Shown here: positions 20,362 to 29,244 of the stretch, piece by piece
How positions within the stretch are numbered: the stretch's first letter is position 1
Layout of the letters: every line of letters begins with the position of its first letter
Assembly: GCA_029268225.1 (NCBI GenBank)
Contig: JAJUGJ010000006.1
Coordinates: forward strand, 1 to 64,000
Reading direction: 5' to 3'
Length of the DNA: 64,000 nucleotides
From: Burkholderiales bacterium
Lineage (GTDB): Bacteria > Pseudomonadota > Gammaproteobacteria > Burkholderiales > Burkholderiaceae_C
Program-made: the position numbers and the translations under genes
Notes under the pieces: model-generated
The model's input: only the letters and a program-made list of their open reading frames with translations
Databases searched by the model: none
Told to the model about the DNA's origin: nothing

Positions 20362-22215
20362 ATGAACGCTGGCGAAGCTCTTTTGGCATCTGATCCATGG
20401 GGGGAGGTTGCCCGACTGGACGACACCCCCTCCTACGCAACCGCATGGCTGAGCCTTGCGGTTCAAGGTCTGGGTGGTGAAGAGGTGGTCCGGGAGGCGG
20501 TTTTGGTGCTGGGGGCCGCCAATGTCGGACCGTTTCACGCCAAGGCCTTGTGGCCACACGGGCAAGTCTGTTCGCCGGAGTTGTCCGCGGCATGTGAACG
20601 CGTTTTGGCTGTCCGACTGCCAGTCGCGCAGCGGACACCATCCGCCAGCGCGGTCCAGGCATTGCCTGTCATGGTGGGTAACGCCCTGATTGGTGTGGTG
20701 GGTGTACGGTACAGGCAATCCCAAGTGCCTGGCACCTCGGCAGACTGGTTGCGTTGGGGCGCAGGGTGGCTGGCTGCGCGGCATGCCTCCTCTGACTCAG
20801 AGGACAGCGGTGCCTTGCGCGAACGCCTGATGGTTGGGTTGGACCTGATGGCGCTGGCCTTGGGTGAGGCCACACTCGACTCGGCTTGTCAGGCTGTGGT
20901 CACCGAGGCTGCGCAGCGACTGGGTGCTGATCGGGTCGCACTGGGTTTTGTCCAAGGCTCGCGCGGGGTACGCGTGTCGGCCTTGTCTCACACGGCAGAT
21001 GTTTCCCGTCGTCAGGACCTGACCTTGGCGATTGAGGCGGCCATGACCGAGGCGGCTGACCAGGGGCGACCGATTGCATGGGTCGATGACCCCGACGAGC
21101 CATCTGCGCCAGACCTTGTTCGGCGCGAGCACCAGCGCCTGACACGCGAGTTCGGGAACTGGCGCGTGTTGACGATTCCTTTTTCAGTCTCCGTGGAGGA
21201 TGAAGACGAGCGTGAACATGGCGTTTTCATGTTCGAGTGGTCGTCCGAGCGCGATGCCACCGAGCAGGAGGAGGCCTTGGCCGCCACCTTGCCATCCATC
21301 GTGGGGCATGCACTCATCATGAAGCGTCGGCAGGACCGTGGCTGGCTCGACATGTTGGCCGACAGTGTCAAGCGCGAGGCCAAGCGGATGGTGGGGCCCC
21401 GCCACACCAAGCGCAAACTGCTTGGCTTGGCATTGTTGAGCGTTCTGGCCTTTTGCGTCTTTGCCACGGGCGATTTCCGCGTCAGTGCAGATGCGCGCCT
21501 GGAAGGCCGGGTGCGGCGCATGATCTCAGCGCCGTTTGACGGCTTTGTGGCATCAGCGCAGGCAAGGGCGGGGCAGGTGGTCAAACAGGGGGAGTTGTTG
21601 GCCACCCTGGACGACCGGGAACTGCAATTGGAAGCATCTCGCTGGAGCAGCCAGGAGTCTCAGTACACGCGGCAGGCGAACGACGCGGAGGCCCAGCGCA
21701 ATTTGGCGCAAATCCAGATTGCCAAGGCCCAGAGCGATCAGGCCTATGCGCAGCGTCAGTTGTCTGAAAGCTTGATGGACAAGGCGCGGGTGATTGCGCC
21801 CTTTGCCGGGCTGATCGTGAGCGGCGACCTGTCGCAGCAACTCGGTGGCGCTGTCAAAAAAGGGCAGCAGCTGTTTGAAATTGCGCCGTTGGACGCGTGG
21901 CGCATTGTGCTGGAGGTGCCCGAGTCCGACATCGGGCATGTCCGTGTGGGGCAACGCGGCAAGCTCGTGTTGACGGCCATGCCCGACAAGGTGCTGGACT
22001 TTGAGGTCACTTTGGTGACGGCAGTGGCCCATGCCGAGCAAGGCAAGAACTTTTTCCGCGTGGAGGCGAAGCCTCGTTCCAACTTGCCAGACCTGCGTCC
22101 CGGCATGTTGGGCTTGGGCAAGGTGACAGTGGGTGAGGCTCGTCTGGTCTGGATCTGGACGCGCCATTTCACCGACTGGATGCGGCTGCAGGCCTGGTCC
22201 TGGTTGGGCGTGTGA
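20362..22215 (+). CDS. GAF domain-HlyD fusion, inner-membrane periplasmic adaptor
   Basis: A 617-residue protein in two halves. Residues 1-350 are cytoplasmic and include a GAF-like sensory domain (about 155-320). One membrane span (about 352-370, ending VLAFCVFATG) is followed by an HlyD/RND-type adaptor: a split lipoyl half (SAPFDGFVASAQARAGQVVKQG), a helical hairpin (about 420-470), the second lipoyl half (VIAPFAGLIVSGD) and a beta barrel. Adaptors normally bridge an inner-membrane pump and an outer-membrane channel, but no ABC or RND pump is encoded here. The GAF half implies that a cytoplasmic signal or partner is sensed. The gene starts 15 bases after the DUF3467 gene and ends 10 bases before the M50 gene. 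Confidence 0.85.
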   Translation: MNAGEALLASDPWGEVARLDDTPSYATAWLSLAVQGLGGEEVVREAVLVLGAANVGPFHAKALWPHGQVCSPELSAACERVLAVRLPVAQRTPSASAVQALPVMVGNALIGVVGVRYRQSQVPGTSADWLRWGAGWLAARHASSDSEDSGALRERLMVGLDLMALALGEATLDSACQAVVTEAAQRLGADRVALGFVQGSRGVRVSALSHTADVSRRQDLTLAIEAAMTEAADQGRPIAWVDDPDEPSAPDLVRREHQRLTREFGNWRVLTIPFSVSVEDEDEREHGVFMFEWSSERDATEQEEALAATLPSIVGHALIMKRRQDRGWLDMLADSVKREAKRMVGPRHTKRKLLGLALLSVLAFCVFATGDFRVSADARLEGRVRRMISAPFDGFVASAQARAGQVVKQGELLATLDDRELQLEASRWSSQESQYTRQANDAEAQRNLAQIQIAKAQSDQAYAQRQLSESLMDKARVIAPFAGLIVSGDLSQQLGGAVKKGQQLFEIAPLDAWRIVLEVPESDIGHVRVGQRGKLVLTAMPDKVLDFEVTLVTAVAHAEQGKNFFRVEAKPRSNLPDLRPGMLGLGKVTVGEARLVWIWTRHFTDWMRLQAWSWLGV

Positions 22216-22225
22216 GATCTCGCAC

Positions 22226-24382
22226 ATGACGTCGGCGCTCTTCTCTTCCTCGTGGTACCGGGTGACGGACCTCAAGCCTCGTCTTCGCAATCAGGCCAGG
22301 TTGGTGCGTCACACCTACCGAGGACAGCGCTGGCATGTGATGCAGGACCTGGCCAGTGGACGGGTGATGCGGTTCAACCCGGCTGCTTACCAGGTGTTGG
22401 CGTTGATGGATGGCGTGCGTACGCTCGATGACATCTGGCGTCAGGCCTGTCTGATCCTGGGGGACCAGGCGCCCACGCAAGATGAAGTTCTCAGCCTGCT
22501 GGCACAGCTGCATCAGGCGAATGTGCTCTTGACGGACAAGCAGCCCGACTTGGAGGAGATCTCCGAGCGAGGGGACCGCTTGCGCAAGGCCAAGCTATGG
22601 CAGTACCTGGCCAACCCGCTGTCGGTGAAGCTTCCCTTGTTCGATCCGGATCCCATGATGAACGCGCTGATGCGCTGGATTCCTGCGGTGCTCTGGCCCT
22701 GGATCCTGGCTGTGTGGGGGCTGATCATTCTGGGCGGTGTTGCCCTGGCTGCCGTGCACTGGACGGACCTGACGCACGATCTCACTTCCCGGGTGTTCAC
22801 CAGTGACAACTTGCTCATCATGGCCCTGGTGTACCCGATCGTGAAGGCCTTTCACGAGTTTGGGCACGCGGTGGCCATCAAGGCCGTGGGCGGGCGCTGT
22901 CGTGAAGTCGGACTGATGTTCCTGGTTTTCATCCCCGTCCCATACGTGGATGCGACCCAGACGGTGATGTTGCCCAACAAGTGGCACCGTGTGCTCATCG
23001 GCGGGGCAGGGATGCTGGCGGAACTCGGCCTGGGGGCCATGGCCTTGTGGCTGTGGACGCAAGCCAGTGGCGGGGTCACACAGGCGGTCTTGCACCAGAT
23101 CGTCATCCTGGCGGGTGTGACCACGGTGGTCTTCAACGCCAACCCGCTGCTGCGATTTGATGGCTATTACATGCTCTCCGATGCGCTGGAGATTCCCAAC
23201 CTCGGGCAACGTGCCAATCAATACGTGGCGTATCTCGCCAAGAAGCATCTGTTCCGGGTTGAGGCGCGCCCGCCTCTGCATCTGACCCCTCGTGAACCGG
23301 CCTGGCTGACGTTCTATGCCGTGGGCTCTGTCATCTATCGCACCATCGTCACGCTGTCGATCATCGTTTTGATCGCGGGCAAGTTTTTCATCTTTGGCGT
23401 GCTGTTGGCGCTGTGGTCTGGCTATGGCTTGCTCATCAAGCCTCTGGTGAACTACGTCAAGTTCGTACGCCATGACGGTAGCCTGGAGGGCGCGCGTCAG
23501 CGCGTGGTCACCATCACTGCAGCGGTGCTTCTGGCCGTGGGCGCCTTCATCAGCCTGGTGCCGGTGGCGAACTGGACGATGGCCGAGGGCATCATCTGGA
23601 TGCCCGAAGAGTCGAGGGTTCGAGTGCCCTCGACTTGTTTTGGGGCCAAGGTTCTCGCCAAGCCCGGTCAGCTGGTGCAGGCGGGACAGCCACTGTTGTC
23701 GTGTGCGGAGCCCGCGTTGTCTGCACAGGTCGAGCAGGCCCAGGCAGCGGTGCGCGAGCAAGAGGCGCGCTTGGCTTTGGCCGAAACCACCGAACGTGTC
23801 AGTCTGCAGATCGCGCGGGCTGAGCTGAACTATCAGCTTCAGCGTTTGGCCGATTTGGAGCAGCGGCAGAACAACCTCGTCGTGCGCAGCTCGCACGCGG
23901 GTCGCTTCGACATGAACGCCCCAGCGGATTTCGCTGGCAGCTATCACGAACGGGGAGCTGTGGTGGCGTATGTGCTCGATCCGTCCCGCTACACCTTGCT
24001 GACGGTGGTGCCTCAGGACCGGGTGGACTTGGTCCGGCAGCATACCGAGCGTGTCGAAATGCGATCTGTCGAACGGCTCTGGCATGTCTTGCAGGCCAGC
24101 ATTGTGCGAGAGGTGCCCGCGGCAAGTGCCGAATTGCCCAGTATGGCCTTGGCCCTTCAAGGGGGGGGCAAGATTGGTCTGAACCCCGATGCCTCTTCGC
24201 ACCAAGACGCCCCCCAGGCTCTGGAGCCCCTGTTTCAGTTCGAAATGAGGTTCTCTGGAGATGTCGTGCCGTCCCACCTCGGGGGCCGCGTTCACGTGCG
24301 GTTTGCCCACGAGCCAGAGCCGTTGGGCGCGCAGTGGTACCGCAGCCTGCGCCAGCAGTTCATGAAGCACTTCTCGGTGTGA
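22226..24382 (+). CDS. PqqD-like/M50 metallopeptidase/HlyD-like three-part membrane protein
   Basis: A 718-residue protein. I chose ATG 22226, ten bases after the preceding stop; the frame is open further upstream inside that gene. Residues about 25-105 resemble a PqqD-type peptide-binding domain (RVMRFNPAAYQVLALMDG). A polytopic M50 (site-2 protease) region follows, with the zinc motif HEFGH at 210-214 and the third ligand Asp312 in NPLLRFDGYY, so the active site looks intact. After several membrane spans the C-terminus (about 470-718) is an HlyD-like periplasmic part with a coiled hairpin. The combination suggests an inner-membrane component that recognises and possibly cleaves an exported substrate while joining an adaptor assembly. 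Cleavage is inferred, not shown. Confidence 0.85.
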   Translation: MTSALFSSSWYRVTDLKPRLRNQARLVRHTYRGQRWHVMQDLASGRVMRFNPAAYQVLALMDGVRTLDDIWRQACLILGDQAPTQDEVLSLLAQLHQANVLLTDKQPDLEEISERGDRLRKAKLWQYLANPLSVKLPLFDPDPMMNALMRWIPAVLWPWILAVWGLIILGGVALAAVHWTDLTHDLTSRVFTSDNLLIMALVYPIVKAFHEFGHAVAIKAVGGRCREVGLMFLVFIPVPYVDATQTVMLPNKWHRVLIGGAGMLAELGLGAMALWLWTQASGGVTQAVLHQIVILAGVTTVVFNANPLLRFDGYYMLSDALEIPNLGQRANQYVAYLAKKHLFRVEARPPLHLTPREPAWLTFYAVGSVIYRTIVTLSIIVLIAGKFFIFGVLLALWSGYGLLIKPLVNYVKFVRHDGSLEGARQRVVTITAAVLLAVGAFISLVPVANWTMAEGIIWMPEESRVRVPSTCFGAKVLAKPGQLVQAGQPLLSCAEPALSAQVEQAQAAVREQEARLALAETTERVSLQIARAELNYQLQRLADLEQRQNNLVVRSSHAGRFDMNAPADFAGSYHERGAVVAYVLDPSRYTLLTVVPQDRVDLVRQHTERVEMRSVERLWHVLQASIVREVPAASAELPSMALALQGGGKIGLNPDASSHQDAPQALEPLFQFEMRFSGDVVPSHLGGRVHVRFAHEPEPLGAQWYRSLRQQFMKHFSV

Positions 24383-24390
24383 GCGATCTC

Positions 24391-26379
24391 ATGTTTGCCT
24401 TGGCCTTGCGATCGGACCCTTACCCACAAAAGCGTGACTGGCAAGACCTGTCATGGCTGGACCGCGTGGGCGAGAGCTGGCGCATCCGTGCCAGCAGCGC
24501 GTGGCATCTGAGGTCCTCTCGGCGCCGCAAAGTGGTTGCTTGGGTGGAGGAGTGGGAGCCCTACTGGGCTGCCTTGCCTGAGGCGGAGTTGGCGCAGGCC
24601 AGAACGCAACTGCGTCGAGAGCTGACCCGATCCGGCCTGGATGATGACCGCCTGGTGGCCAAAGCCTTTGGCTTGGTGCGCATGATGTCTCGGCGCATTC
24701 TGGGCATGGGGCACTTTTCCACACAGATCGAAGGCGCCTTCGTCTTGATCCATGGCAACGTGGCCGAGATGAACACCGGTGAGGGCAAGTCTCTGACGGC
24801 CACGTTGGCCGCGGCAACGGCGGCTCTGTCGGGCATGAAGGTGCATGTCGTCACGGTGAATGACTATCTTGCCGAGCGAGATGCCGCGCACTTCGGACCG
24901 TTGTACGAAGCGCTGGGCCTGCGGTGCACCCAGATTGGCGAGCAGACGCCGCCACCTGACAAAGCCGCGTTGTATGCGGGCGATGTCGTGTACTGCAACA
25001 ACAAGACCTTGGTGTTCGATTACCTCCGTGACCGACTCACGCTGGGGGAGCGAACACAACCGTTGCGCCTGGCCATGGACTTCATGACGGGGCGAACCCG
25101 TCAGCCCCAGATGCAAGGACTGCAGTTCGCCATCGTGGACGAGGCGGACAGCGTGTTTGTGGATGAGGCACGCACCCCCTTGATCATTTCAGCCACCCGG
25201 CGCAGTGAAGAGGCGCAGGCCTTCTTCCGCGAGGCGATTGCTTTCGCTCGGCAGTTGGTGGAGGGGCAAGACTATGAGCTGGCGCCCCGTGACCACCATG
25301 CCACACTGACGCGTGACGGACGCGAGCGACTCCAGCAGTTGACCCGGGGCGAAGGCGAGATGTCTCCTGTCTGGCGCAGTCCTCTGAGAGCAGAAGAGGC
25401 CGTCTTGTTGGCGCTGCAGGCCTTGCATGCCTTTGTCGCCGACGTGCACTACATCGTGCGCGAGGGCAAGGTCATGATCGTGGACGAGAACACAGGTCGG
25501 GTGATGCCAGATCGCTCATGGGAGCGTGGCTTGCAGCAGTTGATCGAGGTGAAAGAGGGTGTGGAGTTGTCAGACGAGAAGGAAACGCTCGGGCGCATCA
25601 GCTATCAGATGTTCTTCCGGCGGTATCTGCGCTTGTCAGGCATGACCGGCACCTGCAAGGAGGTCTCCAAGGAGTTGGCCGACGTCTATGGCCTCGGGGT
25701 CGTCAAGATCGCCCCTTACAAGCCGACCTTGCGAAAAGCCTTGCCGGCCAGGCTCTACCCCACCAGTGAGCGCCGCTGGGCTGCCGTCATCGAGCGGATC
25801 CGAGACATTGTGGCCGCTGGGCGGCCGGTGCTGGTGGGAACCCGTTCAATCGCGGCGTCAGAAGAGTTGAGTCGTTTCTTGACGCTGGCGGGCGTCGCCC
25901 ATCAGGTGCTGAACGCCAAGCAAGATCAGGCGGAGGCCGATCTGGTCGCGGCAGCGGGAGATTCGGGCAGGGTCACCATCGCCACCAACATGGCCGGCCG
26001 GGGCACTGACATCAAGCTCAGCGATGAGGTCTGTGCCAAGGGGGGGCTGCACGTGATCATCACCGAGGGGCACGATTCCTCACGCATAGACCGACAACTG
26101 GCGGGGCGATGCGGGCGGATGGGGGACCCCGGCAGTTGGGAGGCCATGCTGTCCATGGACGACACGTTGGTGGCCGAAGCATTTCCCGTGATCCGCCGAC
26201 GTCTGTTGCATTGGTTGGATCGCCCCGGCACGCAACGTGCTGGTCAAAGCATCGGTTTGATGTATTACAAGTGGGTGCAGGGGCGTGTTGAGCGGGCGCA
26301 CGCGCTCGTTCGAAACCGGCTCCTCAGAGCGGACTTCAGCAGTCGCCAGGCACTGTCGTTTACAGGAAAAATGGAATGA
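24391..26379 (+). CDS. SecA paralogue lacking the C-terminal part (accessory SecA-like ATPase)
   Basis: A 662-residue SecA-type motor. Visible motifs are Walker A MNTGEGKS (127-134), DEAD-type box VDEADS (249-254) followed by VFVDEARTPLIISA, the GMTGT motif (417-421), TNMAGRGTDIKL (532-543) and the arginine-finger region RQLAGRCGRMGDPGS (568-582). Housekeeping SecA is about 900 residues. Here only about 75 residues follow the SMDD segment, ending near the first long scaffold helix (QGRVERAHALVRNRLLRAD), so the helical wing, two-helix finger and zinc-binding tail appear to be missing. Start ATG 24391 lies eight bases after the previous stop, and the stop overlaps the next start as ATGA. It probably energises export of the giant neighbours, alone or with a partner. 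Confidence 0.92.
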   Translation: MFALALRSDPYPQKRDWQDLSWLDRVGESWRIRASSAWHLRSSRRRKVVAWVEEWEPYWAALPEAELAQARTQLRRELTRSGLDDDRLVAKAFGLVRMMSRRILGMGHFSTQIEGAFVLIHGNVAEMNTGEGKSLTATLAAATAALSGMKVHVVTVNDYLAERDAAHFGPLYEALGLRCTQIGEQTPPPDKAALYAGDVVYCNNKTLVFDYLRDRLTLGERTQPLRLAMDFMTGRTRQPQMQGLQFAIVDEADSVFVDEARTPLIISATRRSEEAQAFFREAIAFARQLVEGQDYELAPRDHHATLTRDGRERLQQLTRGEGEMSPVWRSPLRAEEAVLLALQALHAFVADVHYIVREGKVMIVDENTGRVMPDRSWERGLQQLIEVKEGVELSDEKETLGRISYQMFFRRYLRLSGMTGTCKEVSKELADVYGLGVVKIAPYKPTLRKALPARLYPTSERRWAAVIERIRDIVAAGRPVLVGTRSIAASEELSRFLTLAGVAHQVLNAKQDQAEADLVAAAGDSGRVTIATNMAGRGTDIKLSDEVCAKGGLHVIITEGHDSSRIDRQLAGRCGRMGDPGSWEAMLSMDDTLVAEAFPVIRRRLLHWLDRPGTQRAGQSIGLMYYKWVQGRVERAHALVRNRLLRADFSSRQALSFTGKME

Positions 26380-27140
26380 GTATTTTGCGATTCACACAGG
26401 GATACCGGGCGCGTTTGCTGTCAGTGAGCTGCGCGATGTGGCTGGTTCTGGTGCCTGCGCATGCGCAGCAAGCACGCCCGAAGTCGGCGGGCAATATCAG
26501 TTGCCTGATCCAGCCTTCACAAGAGGTGAACGTGGGGACGCCCGTTGACGGTGTGCTGGAAACCGTCAATGTCGATCGTGGCGACCTGGTGTCGCCAGGT
26601 CAATTACTGGCCCGATTGAATGCAGGCGTGGAATCTGCTGCCGTCGATTTTCAATCGGCCAAGGCGGAGTTCGGTGCACGCAAGCACGCGCGCAGTGCCG
26701 AGTTGCAGCGCAAGCAACTGATTTCGACGCAGGAATTCGACGAGCTCGAGACCGAACACAAACTGTCCCAATTGGAGCTAAGGCAGCGTCGCGAACAACT
26801 CAAATTGCGAAGCATTGTCAGTCCGATCAAGGGCGTGGTCGTCGATGTATACCGCCATCGGGGCGACCTGGTGCGCCAGGAAAAAATCTTCCGTGTGGTG
26901 CAATTACATCCGCTACATGTTGAAACAGTGTTGCCTGCATCACTGTTTGGCAAATTAAGGGTCGATCAGGTGTCCGATGTCACACCTGAGCTGGGTAAAG
27001 GGCCGTTAAAGGCGAAAATTATCCAAATTGACCGTGTCATTGACGCTGCAAGTGGCACGTTTCGCGTTAGGCTCCTGTTACAAAATCCAAGGCTGGAAAT
27101 CCCGCCCGGTCAACGCTGCGCCATCAATTTCCCTCTCTGA
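26376..27140 (+). CDS. Periplasmic adaptor (membrane fusion) protein, HlyD/RND type
   Basis: A 254-residue protein with an N-terminal signal sequence (hydrophobic residues 13-28, cleavage probable after AHA at residue 30). It has a compact adaptor core: lipoyl half (VNVGTPVDGVLETVNVDRGD), helical hairpin with the E-L-E-T-E-H-K-L segment, second lipoyl half (LRSIVSPIKGVVVDVYRHRG) and a short barrel ending PGQRCAINFPL. It is smaller than typical RND adaptors (about 350-400 residues). Its ATG overlaps the SecA-like stop, and TpsB follows after two bases. Base composition is visibly more AT-rich than its neighbours, especially 26880-27110. The partner pump is not in the window. Confidence 0.85.
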   Translation: MSILRFTQGYRARLLSVSCAMWLVLVPAHAQQARPKSAGNISCLIQPSQEVNVGTPVDGVLETVNVDRGDLVSPGQLLARLNAGVESAAVDFQSAKAEFGARKHARSAELQRKQLISTQEFDELETEHKLSQLELRQRREQLKLRSIVSPIKGVVVDVYRHRGDLVRQEKIFRVVQLHPLHVETVLPASLFGKLRVDQVSDVTPELGKGPLKAKIIQIDRVIDAASGTFRVRLLLQNPRLEIPPGQRCAINFPL

Positions 27141-27142
27141 TC

Positions 27143-29218
27143 ATGAAGAGCATTCACGTGAATCAAGCGCCTACCTTTGAAGCGGGTGTCTCTGCTCCCA
27201 AATTGAGCGTTGCGGTGGCTTTGGTCTTGTCCCCAATGTTGGCGCCAGCGACCCCGGCGGTGCCCGAGGCCAGCGAGACGGGGGTGGTTGTGGAAAGTCT
27301 CAATCGGTCAGATGTGGGGACGCCAGCCGCCAAAATGACCGGGAAACCCAAGGCGGTGACCGGTAGGCCACAGATCAAGTCTTCGATGCCCAAGCTGCAA
27401 ACATCGTTGTCGGGACTCCGACTGTCGATGTCTGGGTTCAAGATTGAAGGGGACGTGCTGGTCTCTCAAGAGGGACTCCAGCAGGCCATGGCACCGTGGT
27501 CAGATCGTGAGCTCAGCTTCCCCGAGTTTGAAAAAGCCGTCCACGCGATCGCTGAATACCTTCGCAACAACGGTCATCCGAACGTGAAGGTGCGCATCTC
27601 CCGCGCGGCCATACAGGATGGCCAGATGGCCATTGCGATCGATGGTTTGACGCCACGTTCCGAAGACTACGCTGCTGCGCCGGTGGTCACGCCTCGCATT
27701 CCCGTCAAACAGTTCGTGGTCAAGGGCAACACGGTGTTGAGCGCGGCCGAAGTGCAGCAACTGGTGTCGCCTTGGGAGAACAAGGATCTGACGGTTGAGG
27801 AGATGCAAAAACCGGCGGAGGCGATCGCGGCTGTGATGCGGCAGAAGGGCTACCCTCTGGCGCAGGCCTTCTTGCCGCCCCAGCGTGTCGATGGCGGCAC
27901 GGTGGAGATTCAGGTGCAAGAGGGGGTGGTCGAGGCTGTGACGGTTCAGGGTGCCGACAAGCGCATCAAGCCTGAGGTGGTCGCAGCCGTGGTGGCCAAC
28001 GGTGCCGCGATTGGCAAGCCCCTGCATGGCGAAGCACTGGAGCGGAGCCTGCTGGTGGCCAACGAGTTTCCCGGCGTGCAGGTCAAGGCGCAATTGGTTC
28101 CTGGTGTGCAGCCCGGTACCACGGTGGTTCAAACCCAGGTTGAAGAGGGCAAGCTCATCACGGGGTCCGCGACACTGGACAACCACGGCAACAAGCACTC
28201 TGGCGATGTGCGCCTGAGTGTGGCGGCGGCCTTGAACAGCCCCAGTGGTTACGGAGATATCTGGTCGTTCAACGGCAGCTTGTCGGATGGCTCTTCCAGC
28301 GCAAGACTGGGTGTGCAAGCCCCGGTGGGGACGCGCGGTGCGCGGGCCGGTGGGTCGTACTCGGTGGCCAAGGTTGACACTGAGGCCAGTGTGATCCCGG
28401 TCACGCTGGATGGCAGCGTAGAGGTCGGGTCTCTGTTTGGCAGCTACCCGATTTTCCGCAGTGCCACCGCCAATGTGTTTGCGCTCGGTGCCTTGGATCA
28501 CAAGCGTCTGAAGCACAACATTGAGGGCAGCAACTTCAGTGACCGGACGGTTCAGATGCTCACATTGGGTCTGTCTGGTGATGGGCTCTCGCCCCGCGGC
28601 AGCTACAACTGGGGCCTGAGTATCGGCACCGGAAATGTCGATTTGTCGGATAACCCAGGCAACGCCCTGCGTGATGCCCAGACGACGCGCACGGAAGGGC
28701 ATTTCACCAAGGGCTTGGCGAACGTCAATGGTGTGATGCCCCTGACCATGTTGGGCTCTGCGTGGAGCGTCTATGGTTCGTTGGCGGGCCAGTGGGCGAC
28801 GAAAAATCTCGACAACGCCGAAAAGTTCCAGTTGGGCGGGCCGAATGGTGTGCGTGCTTATCCCGTTGGTGAAGGGTTTGGCGATATCGGCATGTTGGCC
28901 ACGTTGGAGTTGCGTCGCGGCTTCGGTACGACGCGTTGGGGTGACATCTCGGCGTTCGGTTTCTGGGATTACGGCCGCATCACCCAGTACAAGCGAACTT
29001 GGGATGGGTGGACCACGACCGACTCCTCCAACCCGAACACCTACGCTCTACAAGGGCTCGGCGTGGGTTTGAACCTCGTCAAGAAGGACGTCGGCTCTCT
29101 GAAGGTGATGTTTGCCAAGAAGTTGGGAGACAACCCGAATCCGACCATCACGGGTAAAGACAACGACGGCACCAACCGTTCTGCCCGCATCTGGATCATC
29201 GGCACTGTCAGCTTCTGA
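27143..29218 (+). CDS. TpsB two-partner-secretion pore (ShlB/FhaC/HecB family), three POTRA domains
   Basis: A 691-residue outer-membrane transporter that would export the TpsA encoded next. It has a signal-like N-terminus, a basic/proline linker (about 50-95) and then three POTRA-like domains at about 97-165, 187-260 and 263-336. Each repeats a strand, helix, helix, strand pattern, with matching text such as APWSDRELSFPEFEKAV and SPWENKDLTVEEMQKPA. A beta barrel fills 337-691 and ends in aromatic-rich strands (RSARIWIIGTVSF). The family's conserved VRGY-type motif of loop 6 appears as VRAY at 570-573 in GGPNGVRAYPVGEG. FhaC has two POTRAs, so the third is unusual. It may dock the inner-membrane parts of this locus. 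Confidence 0.9.
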   Translation: MKSIHVNQAPTFEAGVSAPKLSVAVALVLSPMLAPATPAVPEASETGVVVESLNRSDVGTPAAKMTGKPKAVTGRPQIKSSMPKLQTSLSGLRLSMSGFKIEGDVLVSQEGLQQAMAPWSDRELSFPEFEKAVHAIAEYLRNNGHPNVKVRISRAAIQDGQMAIAIDGLTPRSEDYAAAPVVTPRIPVKQFVVKGNTVLSAAEVQQLVSPWENKDLTVEEMQKPAEAIAAVMRQKGYPLAQAFLPPQRVDGGTVEIQVQEGVVEAVTVQGADKRIKPEVVAAVVANGAAIGKPLHGEALERSLLVANEFPGVQVKAQLVPGVQPGTTVVQTQVEEGKLITGSATLDNHGNKHSGDVRLSVAAALNSPSGYGDIWSFNGSLSDGSSSARLGVQAPVGTRGARAGGSYSVAKVDTEASVIPVTLDGSVEVGSLFGSYPIFRSATANVFALGALDHKRLKHNIEGSNFSDRTVQMLTLGLSGDGLSPRGSYNWGLSIGTGNVDLSDNPGNALRDAQTTRTEGHFTKGLANVNGVMPLTMLGSAWSVYGSLAGQWATKNLDNAEKFQLGGPNGVRAYPVGEGFGDIGMLATLELRRGFGTTRWGDISAFGFWDYGRITQYKRTWDGWTTTDSSNPNTYALQGLGVGLNLVKKDVGSLKVMFAKKLGDNPNPTITGKDNDGTNRSARIWIIGTVSF

Positions 29219-29244
29219 CGCACGGCCTGCCTCAAGGAACAATC

